64,000 nucleotides of DNA from Sphingomonadales bacterium (GTDB taxonomy: Bacteria; Pseudomonadota; Alphaproteobacteria; Sphingomonadales; Sphingomonadaceae), in the NCBI GenBank assembly GCA_017302615.1, contig JAFLDB010000002.1, positions 1 through 64,000 on the forward strand, read 5' to 3'. The notes beneath the pieces are model-generated. The model had not been told where the DNA came from. It worked only from the letters and a program-made list of their open reading frames with translations, and did no database searches. A program made the translations under genes and the position numbers. Shown here piece by piece: positions 35,968-45,883 of the stretch (position 1 is its first letter; the number at the start of each line of letters is the position of its first letter).

Positions 35968-37962
35968 ATGTCCGAACTCCTCAAGATCAGCCTTCCCGAC
36001 GGTTCCGTGCGTGAAATGCCGGAGGGATCGACCCCGGCCGATGTCGCCGCGGCGATCGGCCCTGGCCTGGCCAAGGCGGCGCTGGCCGCGCGCGTTGACG
36101 GCGAGCTGGTCGACCTGACCCGGCCTTTCGCCGGCGATTGCAGCCTGGCGCTGATCACCGCCCGCGACGAGGCCGAGGCGCTGGACCTGGCCCGGCACGA
36201 CTATGCCCACGTCCTGGCCGAAGCGGTCCAGGCGCTGTTTCCCGGCACGCAGATCACCTTCGGGCCGAGCACCGACGACGGGTTCTACTATGACTTCGCG
36301 CCCGCCGAGCGCCCCTTCACCGACGAGGACCTGCCCGCGATCGAAGCGGAGATGCGCAAGATCATCCAGGCCGACAAGCCGCTGCGCCGGGAAGTGTGGA
36401 GCCGCGAGCAGCTGATCTCGCGGTGGAAGCAGCAGGGCGAAAGCTTCAAGGCCGAATGGGCCGCCGAGCTGCCGGGCGACGAGCCGTTGACGGTCTACTG
36501 GTCGGGCGATGACTGGCTCGACATGTGCCGCGGGCCGCACCTGCCCTCCACCGGCAAGCTCGATCCCCAGGCTTTCAAGCTGACCCGCGTTTCAGGTGCT
36601 TACTGGCGCGGCGATCAGAACAACGCGATGCTGAGCCGGATCTACGGTACCGGCTGGCTGAGCAAGAAGCAGCTGAGCGAGCACCTGACCCGGCTGGAAG
36701 AAGCCGCCAAGCGCGATCACCGCAAGCTGGGGCAGGAAATGGACCTGTTCCACCTGCAACAGGAAGCCCACGGATCGGTGTTCTGGCACCCCAAGGGCTA
36801 TCTGATCTGGCGCGAGCTGGAAGCCTATATGCGCCGCGCGATCGACGGGGCCGGCTACCGCGAGGTCAAGACCCCGCAGGTGATGGACGCGCGCCAGTGG
36901 GAACAGTCCGGCCACTGGGGCAAGTACCGCGAGAACATGTTCGTCATCCCCGACGAGGTTCCGAACACCGAGGATGAAGGCCCGGTGATTTCGGGCGAGG
37001 CCGACTGGATGGCGCTGAAGCCGATGAACTGCCCGGCCCACGTCCTGATCTTCCGCCAGGGGATCAAGTCGTACCGCGACCTGCCGCTGCGGATTTACGA
37101 AAACGGCTGCTGCCACCGCAACGAGCCGCACGGCGCGCTGCACGGGCTGATGCGGGTGCGCCAGTTCACCCAGGACGATGCCCATATCTTCTGCCGCGAA
37201 GACCAGATCGTTTCGGAAGTCCGCGCCTTCTGCGAACTGGCCGACCGGGTCTACAAGCACTTCGGCTTCACCTATTCGATCAAGCTGGCGCTGCGCCCGG
37301 AAAAGCGCTTCGGCAGCGATGCCGATTGGGACAAGGCCGAGGATGAGCTGCGCAATGCGGTGATCGAGGCGGGCCTGGCCACGCCGGAATACGGCTGGGA
37401 AGAACTGCCCGGCGAAGGCGCCTTCTATGCCCCCAAGCTGGAATGGCACCTGACCGACGCGATCGGGCGGACCTGGCAGGTCGGCACGATCCAGTCCGAC
37501 CGCGTCCTGCCCGAGCGGCTCGATGCCAGCTACATCGGCGAGGACGGCGAAAAGCACCGCCCGGTGATGCTGCACCGCGCGATCTTCGGATCGTACGAAC
37601 GCTTCATCGGCATCCTGATCGAGCATTTTGCCGGCAAGCTGCCGGTCTGGCTGGCCCCGGTCCAGGCCGTGGTGGCAACGATCGTGTCCGATGCCGATGG
37701 CTATGCCGCCGACGTTGCCGAGCAGCTGAAAGCCGCCGGAATCCGCGTCGAGACCGACTGCCGCAACGAGAAGATCAACTACAAGGTCCGCGAACATTCG
37801 CTGCAGAAGGTTCCGCACCTGCTGGTGGTCGGCAAGCGCGAGGCCGAGGAAGGCACCGTTGCCCTGCGCACGCTGGGGGCCGAGCACCAGAAGGTCATGC
37901 CGCTGGCCGAGGCCATTGCCCTGCTGAAGGCCGGGGCGACCCCGCCCGACCTGGCCGCCTGA
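35968..37962 (+). CDS. thrS: Threonyl-tRNA synthetase
   Basis: A 664-residue class II synthetase. Domains in order: TGS ([19 protein letters not shown], residues 3-21, through about 62), the editing domain with [10 protein letters not shown] (about 75-220), the catalytic core with [14 protein letters not shown], motif 2 [20 protein letters not shown] and motif 3 [18 protein letters not shown], and the anticodon-binding domain (about 555-655). The zinc-binding Cys is in MNCPAH. Full length. Expression is probably controlled by the Thr-codon attenuator about 100-210 bases upstream, rather than by an E. coli-type operator. Confidence 0.97.
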   Translation: MSELLKISLPDGSVREMPEGSTPADVAAAIGPGLAKAALAARVDGELVDLTRPFAGDCSLALITARDEAEALDLARHDYAHVLAEAVQALFPGTQITFGPSTDDGFYYDFAPAERPFTDEDLPAIEAEMRKIIQADKPLRREVWSREQLISRWKQQGESFKAEWAAELPGDEPLTVYWSGDDWLDMCRGPHLPSTGKLDPQAFKLTRVSGAYWRGDQNNAMLSRIYGTGWLSKKQLSEHLTRLEEAAKRDHRKLGQEMDLFHLQQEAHGSVFWHPKGYLIWRELEAYMRRAIDGAGYREVKTPQVMDARQWEQSGHWGKYRENMFVIPDEVPNTEDEGPVISGEADWMALKPMNCPAHVLIFRQGIKSYRDLPLRIYENGCCHRNEPHGALHGLMRVRQFTQDDAHIFCREDQIVSEVRAFCELADRVYKHFGFTYSIKLALRPEKRFGSDADWDKAEDELRNAVIEAGLATPEYGWEELPGEGAFYAPKLEWHLTDAIGRTWQVGTIQSDRVLPERLDASYIGEDGEKHRPVMLHRAIFGSYERFIGILIEHFAGKLPVWLAPVQAVVATIVSDADGYAADVAEQLKAAGIRVETDCRNEKINYKVREHSLQKVPHLLVVGKREAEEGTVALRTLGAEHQKVMPLAEAIALLKAGATPPDLAA

Positions 37963-37983
37963 CCGATCGCGAGAGGAGAGACC

Positions 37984-38388
37984 ATGAAGCGCACCGCACT
38001 TGTCCTGGCCGCCGCCCTGCTGGCGAGCGGCTGCAGCCAGCATGGAGACGGGGCCGCCACGCCCGCCGCCAGCGAAGCCGCCGCGCCGCAGAACGAGGCG
38101 CAGCAGGCCTATGCCGCGGTCAATGCACGCATGCACGAAGGCATGGCGAGCATTGATGCCGATCCCGACGTGGCTTTCATGCAGGGCATGCTGGCCCACC
38201 ATCGCGGCGCCGTGGAGATGAGCGAAGTGGCGCTGAAGTACGGCAAGGACGCCAAGGTGCGTGACCTGGCCGGGCGGATCATCAAGACCCAGCAGGGCGA
38301 GATTGCCGAAATGGAAGCCTGGCTGAAAGAGCGCGGCAAGCCGGTGGCGGCTGCTCCGGCCAAGGCGGACGGACACGCCCATCACTGA
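37984..38388 (+). CDS. DUF305-family lipoprotein
   Basis: A 134-residue protein with a lipoprotein signal (lipobox LLASGC, Cys at about residue 17) and a DUF305 four-helix domain: DVAFMQGMLAHHRGAVEMSE, a His-rich pattern of the ferritin-like family, and QQGEIAEMEAWLKERG. The tail is GHAHH. DUF305 proteins often occur with copper-handling genes, but none is adjacent here, so metal binding is only suggested. It is 21 bases after thrS, preceded by GAGAGGAGAG, a strong ribosome site. Confidence 0.85.
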   Translation: MKRTALVLAAALLASGCSQHGDGAATPAASEAAAPQNEAQQAYAAVNARMHEGMASIDADPDVAFMQGMLAHHRGAVEMSEVALKYGKDAKVRDLAGRIIKTQQGEIAEMEAWLKERGKPVAAAPAKADGHAHH

Positions 38389-38476
38389 TCTGCCCATCTC
38401 GGATCTGTTCGCCCTGCTCCACCTGACCGAGGGGCAGATCGCGGTCTGCCTGATCGCCACCCTGGGTGCGGCTTTC

Positions 38477-39157
38477 GTGCGGGGCCTGGCCGGGTTCGGC
38501 ATGGCGATCCTGCTGGTGCCGGTCCTGGGCCTGGCAGTCCCGCCGGCCGAGGCGGTGGTAGTGGCGAACTGGCTGGGCCTGCTGATCGGCCTGGTTGGCC
38601 TCAAGAAGATCCTTGGCGCCAGCGAGCGCAGCGCCTTCGTCATATCCGGCCTGGCCGTGGCGGCCACCCCGCTGGGGGTATGGCTGCTGGCCGTGACCGA
38701 CCCGGCCCTGGCCCGGCTGCTGATCGCCCTTATCGCACTGGGTTCCTTCGTACTGGTGCTGCTGCCCAAGAAGCCGGAACATCACGTCCCGGGCACGGTG
38801 GAAACCGGGGCGACCGGCATTACCTCGGGCATCCTCACCGGTTTTGCCGGGATGCCGGGGCCGCCGGTGGTGCCGTATTACCTGCGTCGGATGATCGCGC
38901 CGGAACTGGCCCGGGCCTCGATGATGACGATTTTCATGGCGACCTCGATTGCCGGGGTCGCCTCGGCCCTGGCGCTGGGCGTGGCGACCTGGCGCGAGCC
39001 GGTGCTGGCGAGCGTGCTGTTTCCCGCCGTGCTGCTGGGCAACTGGCTGGGCCACCTGGCCTTCGGCAAGGTCAGCGATGCGGCCTGGCGGACCTTTACC
39101 GGCGGTGTGCTGGGGCTGGCCGCCGCGGCGGCACTGTGGCGGCTGTTACAGGCCTAG
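38477..39157 (+). CDS. TauE/SafE (TSUP) family membrane exporter
   Basis: From the GTG at 38477 the protein has 226 residues and several hydrophobic segments, with the family motif RGLAGFGMAILLVPV at the start and a second repeat of the signature around SGILTGFAGMPGPPVV. The true start is uncertain. The in-frame sequence upstream (from about 38390, LPISDLFALLHLTEGQIAV) looks like the missing first membrane segment, but it lacks ATG, GTG or TTG, so a CTG or other non-standard start would be required. The family exports sulfite, sulfoacetate or related anions; the substrate is unknown. Confidence 0.75.
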   Translation: MRGLAGFGMAILLVPVLGLAVPPAEAVVVANWLGLLIGLVGLKKILGASERSAFVISGLAVAATPLGVWLLAVTDPALARLLIALIALGSFVLVLLPKKPEHHVPGTVETGATGITSGILTGFAGMPGPPVVPYYLRRMIAPELARASMMTIFMATSIAGVASALALGVATWREPVLASVLFPAVLLGNWLGHLAFGKVSDAAWRTFTGGVLGLAAAAALWRLLQA

Positions 39158-39382
39158 CGCGGGCAGCGCGGGTCCGGCCAGAATCAGCGCGAGCGCGCTG
39201 CCCACAACCGCTGCGCGGCGAAGCAGCTCGGCGGGGGGCAACTGGGCAAGGCGAGGCGCGGTCGGCATGGCGCTGCTTGTGCGCCCCCGCCCCTTACCGA
39301 AGCGTAAACGCGGCACGGGGCCGGACGCGCCTGGCGCCCGGCCCCTGCCCTGCATGCCGGATCGATCGGGCCCTGGCCGGGG
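39158..39382. other. Intergenic region between the TSUP gene and the HAF autotransporter
   Basis: Both neighbours converge here. A 40-residue minus-strand frame (39146-39268, MPTAPRLAQLPPAELLRR followed by a hydrophobic stretch) could encode a tiny membrane peptide, but it has no ribosome site and overlaps the TSUP stop. The GC-rich repeats around 39320-39370 might form a weak terminator. Nothing else is seen. Confidence 0.3.
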
Positions 39383-41584
39383 TCACAGACCCATGCCGAA
39401 GCCGATCCCGAACACCACCACAGGTTCGTCACCCAGCACCGGGGTATGAAGCCCCACCGTGGCCCGCAGGCTCATCTTGTCCGAGCCATGCTCGACCCCC
39501 AACTCGAACCGCCCGCGGGTATCCTTGCGCGGATAGAGCGATGGCACCGAGAAAGTCTCCATGCCGGGGATGGTCGAGGTACCGGTCATGATCACCGGAT
39601 CGCTGTCGAGGTCGAAATCGGCCTTGCCGCCCAGCGAGACGCGGGTGTCCGGCCCCAGCGGCAGGACCAGATCGGCCCCGGCCGTGGCGTAGCTGGTCTG
39701 CCAGCGGGTCTGCCCGAAGCGCGCCGGGAAATCGCCGTCGTTCTCCTGGAAGGCGTCGAGCGTGCTGCGCTGCCAGGTGACCCCGGCGTTGGGGACCAGT
39801 GCCAGCTTGCCCAGCGGAATGCCGTACTGCACGGTTGCCCGCGCGGTCAGGGTGTTGAGATCGGCCCGGCCGGGAGTGACCTGGACGTTTTCCAGCCCGC
39901 GGCCGCGCTCGAACAGGTTTTCCTGGACCGCGCCGCCGCCCGCCAGCCGCGCCTTGAACCCGAACGGCCCCGGCCCGCCAGGCGCGATATCCAGCCAGGC
40001 GCCATAGTGGAACGCCATGTCCGGCTTGATCGAGAAGGCCCGGTCCTCCTGCTGGAACAGGCCGAAACCCGCCCCGAACGTGACTGCCGGGCTGAGCCGT
40101 ACGCCCAGGTTGAGCATCACCCCCTGATCGTGCCGCCGCATCAGCGCGGGGGAATCATCGGCCCCCATGCGGAAGAAGTGGGTCGATCCGCCCAGGCACG
40201 CCTTGCGGCCCAGCCCGACCTGGCACGAACTGTCGAGCACCCAGCCCAGGTTCTGCCGCTGTCCTTCGCCGACCACGTCGAGATCGCTGGCCGTGAGCGC
40301 GAAGGACGCGATCATGTTGGTGAAATCGATCATCTGGGTGCGGTGGATGAAGGCGCGGGTCTGGCCGAGGTCATTGAGGGAATATCCCACAACCGTTCCG
40401 CCGTCGTGGCTGACCGCAGTTGCGTAGGACCAAAGCCCGCCCAGCGTGCCCAGGTCGACCATCCCGTCCTTCTCGGTCCAGCGGAAGGCATGGTGATAGG
40501 AATTGCCGCCGCTTTCCGGCATGTAGGCATAGCCCACCACCACCTTGCCATCGCCGCTGATGCCATAGGCGTAGGAATAGTTGCCGCCGAGCGTGCCAAG
40601 ATCCTGCATCCCGCCCGACTGGGTCCAGCGAAAGGCGTGATAGTAATTGTTGGTGGGCAGATGCGAGTAACCAACCACCACCGAACCGTCATCGCTTACC
40701 CAGCGGGAATAGCTGTAATCCCCGCCAAGGGTGCCAAGATCCTGCATCCCGCCGGCCTGGGTCCAGCGGAAGGCGCGCGAAGTCGAATTGCCGGCCAGAT
40801 GCGATTCCCCGACAATGGTTGAACCATCGCGGCTGATCTTCGAAGCGTGGGACCAATCCCCGCCCAGAGTCCCCAGGTTCTGCATGCCGCCCGTCTGGGT
40901 CCAGCGGAAGGCGCGATACTGCCCGCCAGCGATCTCGCTTTGTCCGACGACGATGCTGCCGTCGCCGCTCAGGTCATAGGCATAGGACCAGTTGCCGCCC
41001 AGCGTCCCAAGATCCTGCATCCCGGCCGTTGTCCAGCGAAAGGCATGGTACGAACTGTTGCCCGCCAGATTCGCATGGCCGACTACGACCGAACCGTCAG
41101 TATTGACTGCATGAGCATAGGAATAGTCGCCGCCCAAGGTGCCGAGATCCTGCATCCCGCCAGCCTCGGTCCAGCGAAAACCGCGGCCCTGACCGTTGGC
41201 GAGGTTCGCATAACCCACGATCACCTGACCATTGCCGCTGACCGCGCGGGCATAGGAATAGCCCCCGCCCAGCGTGCCAAGATCTTCCATTCCGTTCGCC
41301 GGAGTCCAGCGAAACGCGCGCCACTGCGAGTTGCCGGCGTGGTAGGATTCTCCGACCACGACCATGCCATCGTCACTGACATCGTAGGGATAGGCATATT
41401 CGCCGCCCAGCGTGCCGATGTCAGTCATCGTGTCATAGGGCGGCAGGCCCGGGCCGGACTGTGCCGCCGCCACGCCCGGCACCAGGGCCAGCATGGTAGT
41501 TGCGCCCAAAGCCGCACACAGCCGCGCGATAGTCTTGCTCCGCCGGGAATTTCCGGTGGCAGTCAGGATAGTGGTGGTCATCAT
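39383..41584 (-). CDS. HAF-repeat autotransporter
   Basis: A 733-residue outer-membrane protein. A signal peptide (about residues 1-41, with a long N-region NSRRSKTIARL) precedes a passenger made of eight HAF repeats (about residues 55-417). The passenger is followed by a C-terminal autotransporter beta-barrel (about 450-733), where alternating hydrophobic strands such as VTFGAGFGLFQQED and GAWLDIAPGG are visible. The C-terminus ends FGIGFGMGL. A single Cys pair region (SSCQVGLGRKACLGG) joins passenger and barrel. HAF repeat proteins are extracellular, of unknown function, possibly adhesive. Confidence 0.85.
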   Translation of the reverse strand: MMTTTILTATGNSRRSKTIARLCAALGATTMLALVPGVAAAQSGPGLPPYDTMTDIGTLGGEYAYPYDVSDDGMVVVGESYHAGNSQWRAFRWTPANGMEDLGTLGGGYSYARAVSGNGQVIVGYANLANGQGRGFRWTEAGGMQDLGTLGGDYSYAHAVNTDGSVVVGHANLAGNSSYHAFRWTTAGMQDLGTLGGNWSYAYDLSGDGSIVVGQSEIAGGQYRAFRWTQTGGMQNLGTLGGDWSHASKISRDGSTIVGESHLAGNSTSRAFRWTQAGGMQDLGTLGGDYSYSRWVSDDGSVVVGYSHLPTNNYYHAFRWTQSGGMQDLGTLGGNYSYAYGISGDGKVVVGYAYMPESGGNSYHHAFRWTEKDGMVDLGTLGGLWSYATAVSHDGGTVVGYSLNDLGQTRAFIHRTQMIDFTNMIASFALTASDLDVVGEGQRQNLGWVLDSSCQVGLGRKACLGGSTHFFRMGADDSPALMRRHDQGVMLNLGVRLSPAVTFGAGFGLFQQEDRAFSIKPDMAFHYGAWLDIAPGGPGPFGFKARLAGGGAVQENLFERGRGLENVQVTPGRADLNTLTARATVQYGIPLGKLALVPNAGVTWQRSTLDAFQENDGDFPARFGQTRWQTSYATAGADLVLPLGPDTRVSLGGKADFDLDSDPVIMTGTSTIPGMETFSVPSLYPRKDTRGRFELGVEHGSDKMSLRATVGLHTPVLGDEPVVVFGIGFGMGL
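40334..41422 (-). repeat. Eight tandem HAF repeats (about 135-147 bp each)
   Basis: Within the autotransporter gene, eight units of 41-49 codons each begin D(L/I)GTLGG and continue x(Y/W)SYAxxVSxDGxVVVG ... FRWTxxxGM. By eye, unit lengths are about 46, 45, 45, 45, 46, 46, 49 and 41 codons. The high nucleotide similarity makes copy-number change by recombination likely. Confidence 0.85.
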
Positions 41585-41769
41585 GCCCTCCTTGACGAGC
41601 GGAGTCCCCTGTTGGCTCCGTTACAACCAAGGATCATGCCAAAAGGCACGAACAATCATTGACCAAAGTCATCAAGTCCGGATTTCAGCGACTCCTGAGA
41701 TCGCCGAAAAGGAAAATGGAACCGATCCAATATGTTACTTGAGTTACATTCCGCAATCACGGGCCCGTT
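41585..41769. other. Intergenic region upstream of the HAF gene
   Basis: This 185-base gap separates two leftward genes: the HAF gene starts at 41584 and the acyl-CoA synthetase ends at 41770. It is noticeably AT-richer (around 41640-41750) than surrounding DNA, as expected for a promoter of the autotransporter. I could not assign a confident -35/-10 pair. Confidence 0.4.
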
Positions 41770-43491
41770 CTATCCGAACCGCGCGCGCAGTTCCCGCTTG
41801 AGGATCTTGCCGTTGGCATTGCGCGGCAGGGTATCGGTCTGGAACAGGATTCGCACCGGCACCTTGAACGCCGCCAGCCGCGCGCGGACCCAGTCCTGCA
41901 GTTCGCTTTCGCTGGCTTGCATACCCGTGGCGAGCTGGACGACGGCGGCCGGTTCCTCACCCAGGGTGCGATGGGGAATGCCGACCACGGCGGCGTCGAT
42001 CACCGCCGGATGCTCGTAGAGCGCGTTCTCGACTTCCGAGGAATAGATGTTCTCGCCCCCGCGGATCACGATGTCCTTGGCCCGGTCGGCGATGAAGCAG
42101 AACCCTTCGGCATCAAGCCAGGCCAGGTCCCCGGTGCGGACCCAGCCATCGACGAAAGTCGCCGCACTCGCTTCGGGGTTCTGCCAGTATCCGGCCACGA
42201 TCATCGGCCCGCGCGCCCACAGTTCGCCGATCTCCCCGGCGGGCAGCACGGTCACCCCGTCCTCGGCGCGGATTTCCAGATCGGCCACGGCCACTGCCGG
42301 GCCGCAGCTGGTCGGGCGGTTGAGATAGTCTTCGCCCGAATGGGTGGTGACGGTAGCGGTTGTCTCGGTCATCCCCCAGCCGTTGCCGGGCAGCGCGCCG
42401 AATTCCTCGAAGATCTTGCGGACCAGTTCGGGCGCGGAAGGCGCACCGCCATAGCCGATCGATTCGATCGAGGAGAGGTCATAGTCCTTGCGCGCCGGAT
42501 GCTCGATCAGCTGCCAGGCGATGGTCGGCACCCCGCCGGTGGCGTTGACCTTCTCCCGCTCGATGATGGCGAAGGCCTTTTCCGGCTCCCACTTGTACAT
42601 GAAGATCAGGGTGTGCCCGCCGGCGATCGCACCCATCATCGTCGCCGAACAGGCGGTGGCGTGGAACAGCGGGATCACCGTCAGCATCACCTTGCGCGCC
42701 GGTGCCGGCAGCGCCTCACCCCGGCGCAGAACCGAGCGCGCGGCGGCATAGCCGCTGGACAGGATGTTGGTGGTGAAATTGCGGTGCGTGCCCAGAGCCC
42801 CCTTGGGATTGCCGGTGGTGCCGGAGGTGTAGAGGATCGTCGCCGGATCATCGGGGGCGATGTCCACCTGCGGAAGATCGGCATCGGGCAGGCTGGCCCA
42901 GGCGGACGAAGCCCCGATCACATCCTCCAGCCGCGCCGCGCCCGTTGCCGGACCGTCCATCCGCGTGACCAGCACATGTTCCAGACTGGTAAGGTCGGCG
43001 CGGTGGGGAGAGATCCGGTCAAGCCGTTCGGGATCGCAGATCAGCACTTTCGCGCCGGAATTGGACAGGCCGTATTCCAGCTCCGCCCCGGTCCACCAGG
43101 CATTGAGCGGCACGCAGATCGCGCCGATCCCGGTGATCGCGAAAAAGGCAACCGGCCATTCCGGCAGGTTGCGCATGGCCAGCGCCACCCGGTCGCCCTT
43201 TTCCACCCCCAGCGCCTGCAGGTGCGCGGCCAGCCGCGCCGCAGCGCGGAACCAGGCGGCATAGGAAACCCGTTCATCCTCATAGATCACGAAAGTTGCA
43301 TCACCGTGCGCCCGTCCGGCGCGGGCGAGCGCGGCCAGACTGGGATGGGCGTTCTTCCAGACCCGGGTCGGAACCCCGCGGATCACCGCCGTATCCATCT
43401 CGAACGGCATTCCCGGTGCACAGAGCATCGCTTGCACCTGGTCGAGGCCCATCGCCGGCCAGCCTTCGGGAATTGCCATAGCTTTGGTCAC
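41770..43491 (-). CDS. AMP-dependent acyl-CoA synthetase
   Basis: A 573-residue ANL-superfamily ligase. Motifs: ILYTSGTTGNPKGA (P-loop, A3), YGGAPSAPELVRKI, GWGMTETTATVTTHSG (A5), GWVRTGDLAWLDAEGF (A7-A8 hinge), and IVIRGGENIYSSEVEN; the A10 Lys is in NGKILKRELR. It activates a carboxylic acid, probably a medium or long acyl chain, as acyl-AMP then acyl-CoA. The start is GTG at 43491, because CAGGAGAGC lies 6-7 bases upstream; ATG at 43479 is the alternative. It diverges from the beta-CASP nuclease gene. Confidence 0.9.
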   Translation of the reverse strand: MTKAMAIPEGWPAMGLDQVQAMLCAPGMPFEMDTAVIRGVPTRVWKNAHPSLAALARAGRAHGDATFVIYEDERVSYAAWFRAAARLAAHLQALGVEKGDRVALAMRNLPEWPVAFFAITGIGAICVPLNAWWTGAELEYGLSNSGAKVLICDPERLDRISPHRADLTSLEHVLVTRMDGPATGAARLEDVIGASSAWASLPDADLPQVDIAPDDPATILYTSGTTGNPKGALGTHRNFTTNILSSGYAAARSVLRRGEALPAPARKVMLTVIPLFHATACSATMMGAIAGGHTLIFMYKWEPEKAFAIIEREKVNATGGVPTIAWQLIEHPARKDYDLSSIESIGYGGAPSAPELVRKIFEEFGALPGNGWGMTETTATVTTHSGEDYLNRPTSCGPAVAVADLEIRAEDGVTVLPAGEIGELWARGPMIVAGYWQNPEASAATFVDGWVRTGDLAWLDAEGFCFIADRAKDIVIRGGENIYSSEVENALYEHPAVIDAAVVGIPHRTLGEEPAAVVQLATGMQASESELQDWVRARLAAFKVPVRILFQTDTLPRNANGKILKRELRARFG

Positions 43492-43571
43492 GCATGCTCT
43501 CCTGTGTTTGGACAATAGGTAGCGTGCGAAAACGGATTGGCAAACCACCACGACAGGCGCAGCATGGCTCC

Positions 43572-45188
43572 ATGGGTAGGGAACTGACGCTGGCCTTTCA
43601 TGGCGCGGCGCGAACCGTCACCGGTTCGTGCCTGGAATTCACCTGCGAGGGATCGCGCCTGCTGGTCGATTGCGGCCTGTTCCAGGGCTCGCGCAGCCTG
43701 GAAGTGCTGAACCGCGAGGACTTTGCCTTCGATCCGGCACAGATCGACGCGGTAATCCTGACCCACGCCCATATCGACCATTCCGGCCTGCTGCCACGCC
43801 TTGTGGCGCAGGGTTTCACCGGGCGGATCTGGTGCACGCCCGCCACGGCCGATCTGCTGCGACCGATGCTCGCCGATGCCGGGCGGATCCAGGAAGCCGA
43901 CACCCAGCGCCGCAACCGCCGCCGCGACCGCGCCGGAGAGGAACCGTTCGAGCCGCTCTATACCGAGGCCGATGCCCTGGCCGCCTGGGGTCAGGCCCAT
44001 CCGGTGGAACTGCACGACTGGTTCGAACCCGCCCCGGGTTTCCGCGCGCGGCTGTGGAACGCCGGGCATATCCTCGGCTCCGCCTCGGTCGAGCTGGAAG
44101 CGGGCGGCACAAGGGTGGTCTGCTCGGGCGATCTGGGTCCGGACAACAAGGCCTTCCACCCCGATCCCGATGCACCGTCCGGGATCGATCACCTGATCTG
44201 CGAATCAACCTATGGCGACCGCGCGCGCGAAGAGATGACGATCGAGGGCCGCCGCCAGCTGCTCGCCGCCGAGATCCGCGGCGCGCTGGCCCGCGGCGGC
44301 AATCTGGTGATCCCCACTTTCGCATTGGAACGCACGCAGGAACTGCTGCTCGATATCGCCTGGCTGGTGCGGGAAAAGGCGCTGCCCGACGTGCCGGTGT
44401 TCATCGATTCCCCGCTGGCGGGCGAAGCCACGCGGGTGTTTGCCCGCCATGCCGAGGATCTGGAAGATCTCGACGGCACCAGCGTGTTCCAGAACCCGGC
44501 CTTCCGCTTCACCGAAAGCGTGGCGGAATCGATGCGGCTCAATTCGCTGTCCGGCGCGATCATCATGGCCGCTTCGGGCATGTGCGAGGCCGGGCGGATT
44601 CGCCACCACCTGCTGCACAACCTGCACCGCCGGGATTCGACCATTCTGTTTGTCGGCTATCAGGCCGAAGGATCGCTGGGCCGGGTGATCCTTGAAGGCG
44701 CCGGGCGGGTGCGGATATCCGGGCAGGACGTGATGGTCCGCGCCCAGATCCGGCGGATCGATTCCTATTCGGCCCATGCCGACCAGGGCGAACTGCTCGA
44801 CTGGATTTCCGCCCGCGCCCCGGTGGCGGGCACCCTGTTCCTCGACCACGGCGAGGAAGCCGCGGCCGAAGCGCTGCGGCGGCTGGCCCAGTCCCGCCTG
44901 CCTGAAACGCAAGTGGCCGTGCCCGAGATCGGCGAACTTTATGCCCTGCCCCCCGCCGCGCCTGCGCGGCGGATGCGGACCGGACGGGTCGAAGTGCGCG
45001 AGGCGCTGGGGCGCGACTGGCAGAACGCCTATGCCGATTTCGCCACCGGCCTGAAGCGCGATCTGGCCGCAATCGCGGACAAGCGCCAGCGCGAGGCTGC
45101 CATCGCGGCGATGCGCAAGGTGCTGGAAAGCTATACCGCGCACCGCGAGGACCAGCGCCGCCGCCGGCGGGGACCGCACCGCAAATGA
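43572..45188 (+). CDS. Beta-CASP metallo-beta-lactamase nuclease
   Basis: A 538-residue MBL-fold protein of the Ysh1/CPSF-73-like family. The metal motif is [16 protein letters not shown]. Other MBL residues are in [17 protein letters not shown] (core NAGHILGSA) and CSGDLG. The beta-CASP insert includes [24 protein letters not shown] and [15 protein letters not shown], with a final [17 protein letters not shown]. This family cleaves RNA; no DNA-repair signature is visible. The ATG at 43572 ([19 protein letters not shown]) fits the family; longer upstream frames do not. Its stop overlaps the start of an ABC ATPase (ATGA), which is an unusual partnership. Confidence 0.88.
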   Translation: MGRELTLAFHGAARTVTGSCLEFTCEGSRLLVDCGLFQGSRSLEVLNREDFAFDPAQIDAVILTHAHIDHSGLLPRLVAQGFTGRIWCTPATADLLRPMLADAGRIQEADTQRRNRRRDRAGEEPFEPLYTEADALAAWGQAHPVELHDWFEPAPGFRARLWNAGHILGSASVELEAGGTRVVCSGDLGPDNKAFHPDPDAPSGIDHLICESTYGDRAREEMTIEGRRQLLAAEIRGALARGGNLVIPTFALERTQELLLDIAWLVREKALPDVPVFIDSPLAGEATRVFARHAEDLEDLDGTSVFQNPAFRFTESVAESMRLNSLSGAIIMAASGMCEAGRIRHHLLHNLHRRDSTILFVGYQAEGSLGRVILEGAGRVRISGQDVMVRAQIRRIDSYSAHADQGELLDWISARAPVAGTLFLDHGEEAAAEALRRLAQSRLPETQVAVPEIGELYALPPAAPARRMRTGRVEVREALGRDWQNAYADFATGLKRDLAAIADKRQREAAIAAMRKVLESYTAHREDQRRRRRGPHRK

Positions 45189-45883
45189 ACTTTCACGGCG
45201 AAGACCTGCGCAAGATCTACCGGACCGGGGAAACCGAGGTTCACGCGCTGCGCGGGGTCGACCTCGATATCGAGGCGGGCGAAGTGCTGGTCCTGCTTGG
45301 CCCCTCGGGCAGCGGCAAATCGACCCTGCTCAATATCCTCGGCGGGCTGGACCGGCCGACCTCAGGCCTGCTGACCAGCGGCGAGCTGGACCTGACCGCG
45401 CTGGACGATGCCGAGCTGACCCGGTTCCGGCGCGACCGGGTAGGCTTCATCTTCCAGTTCTACAACCTGATCCCCAGCCTGACCGCCGAGGAAAACGTCC
45501 GGCTGGTGACCGACATTGCCGAAAGCCCGATGGACCCGGCCCGCGCGCTCGACCTGGTCGGGCTGGCCGAGCGGCGCGATCACTATCCGGCGCAGCTGTC
45601 CGGCGGGGAGCAGCAGCGGGTCGCCGTGGCCCGGGCGATTGCCAAGCAGCCCGGCGTGCTGCTGTGCGACGAGCCGACCGGCGCGCTCGACAGTGCCACC
45701 GGCGTACGCGTGCTTGAAGCGCTGGAGGCCGCCAACCGCGAAACCGGGGCAACGCTGGTGATCATCACCCACAACGCCGGGATCGCCGCCATGGCCGACC
45801 GGGTGTTCCATTTCCTTGACGGCCGGATCGCCCGGATCGAGCGCAACGCGGTGCGCACCTCGCCCGGAAAGATGACCTGGTGA
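45185..45883 (+). CDS. ABC transporter ATP-binding protein (MacB/LolD-like)
   Basis: A 232-residue ATPase. Walker A is [18 protein letters not shown], the signature [14 protein letters not shown], Walker [12 protein letters not shown] and the His switch IITHNAG. These residues fit the LolD/MacB/DevA branch, which works with FtsX-type permeases. It overlaps the nuclease gene upstream and the permease downstream by 4 bases each, so the three are translated together. Confidence 0.92.
   Translation: MNFHGEDLRKIYRTGETEVHALRGVDLDIEAGEVLVLLGPSGSGKSTLLNILGGLDRPTSGLLTSGELDLTALDDAELTRFRRDRVGFIFQFYNLIPSLTAEENVRLVTDIAESPMDPARALDLVGLAERRDHYPAQLSGGEQQRVAVARAIAKQPGVLLCDEPTGALDSATGVRVLEALEAANRETGATLVIITHNAGIAAMADRVFHFLDGRIARIERNAVRTSPGKMTW

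Noticed and set aside
39146..39268. A 40-residue minus-strand frame with a hydrophobic tail
   Set aside because: It overlaps the end of the TSUP gene and lacks a ribosome site; kept only as a note in the intergenic entry.
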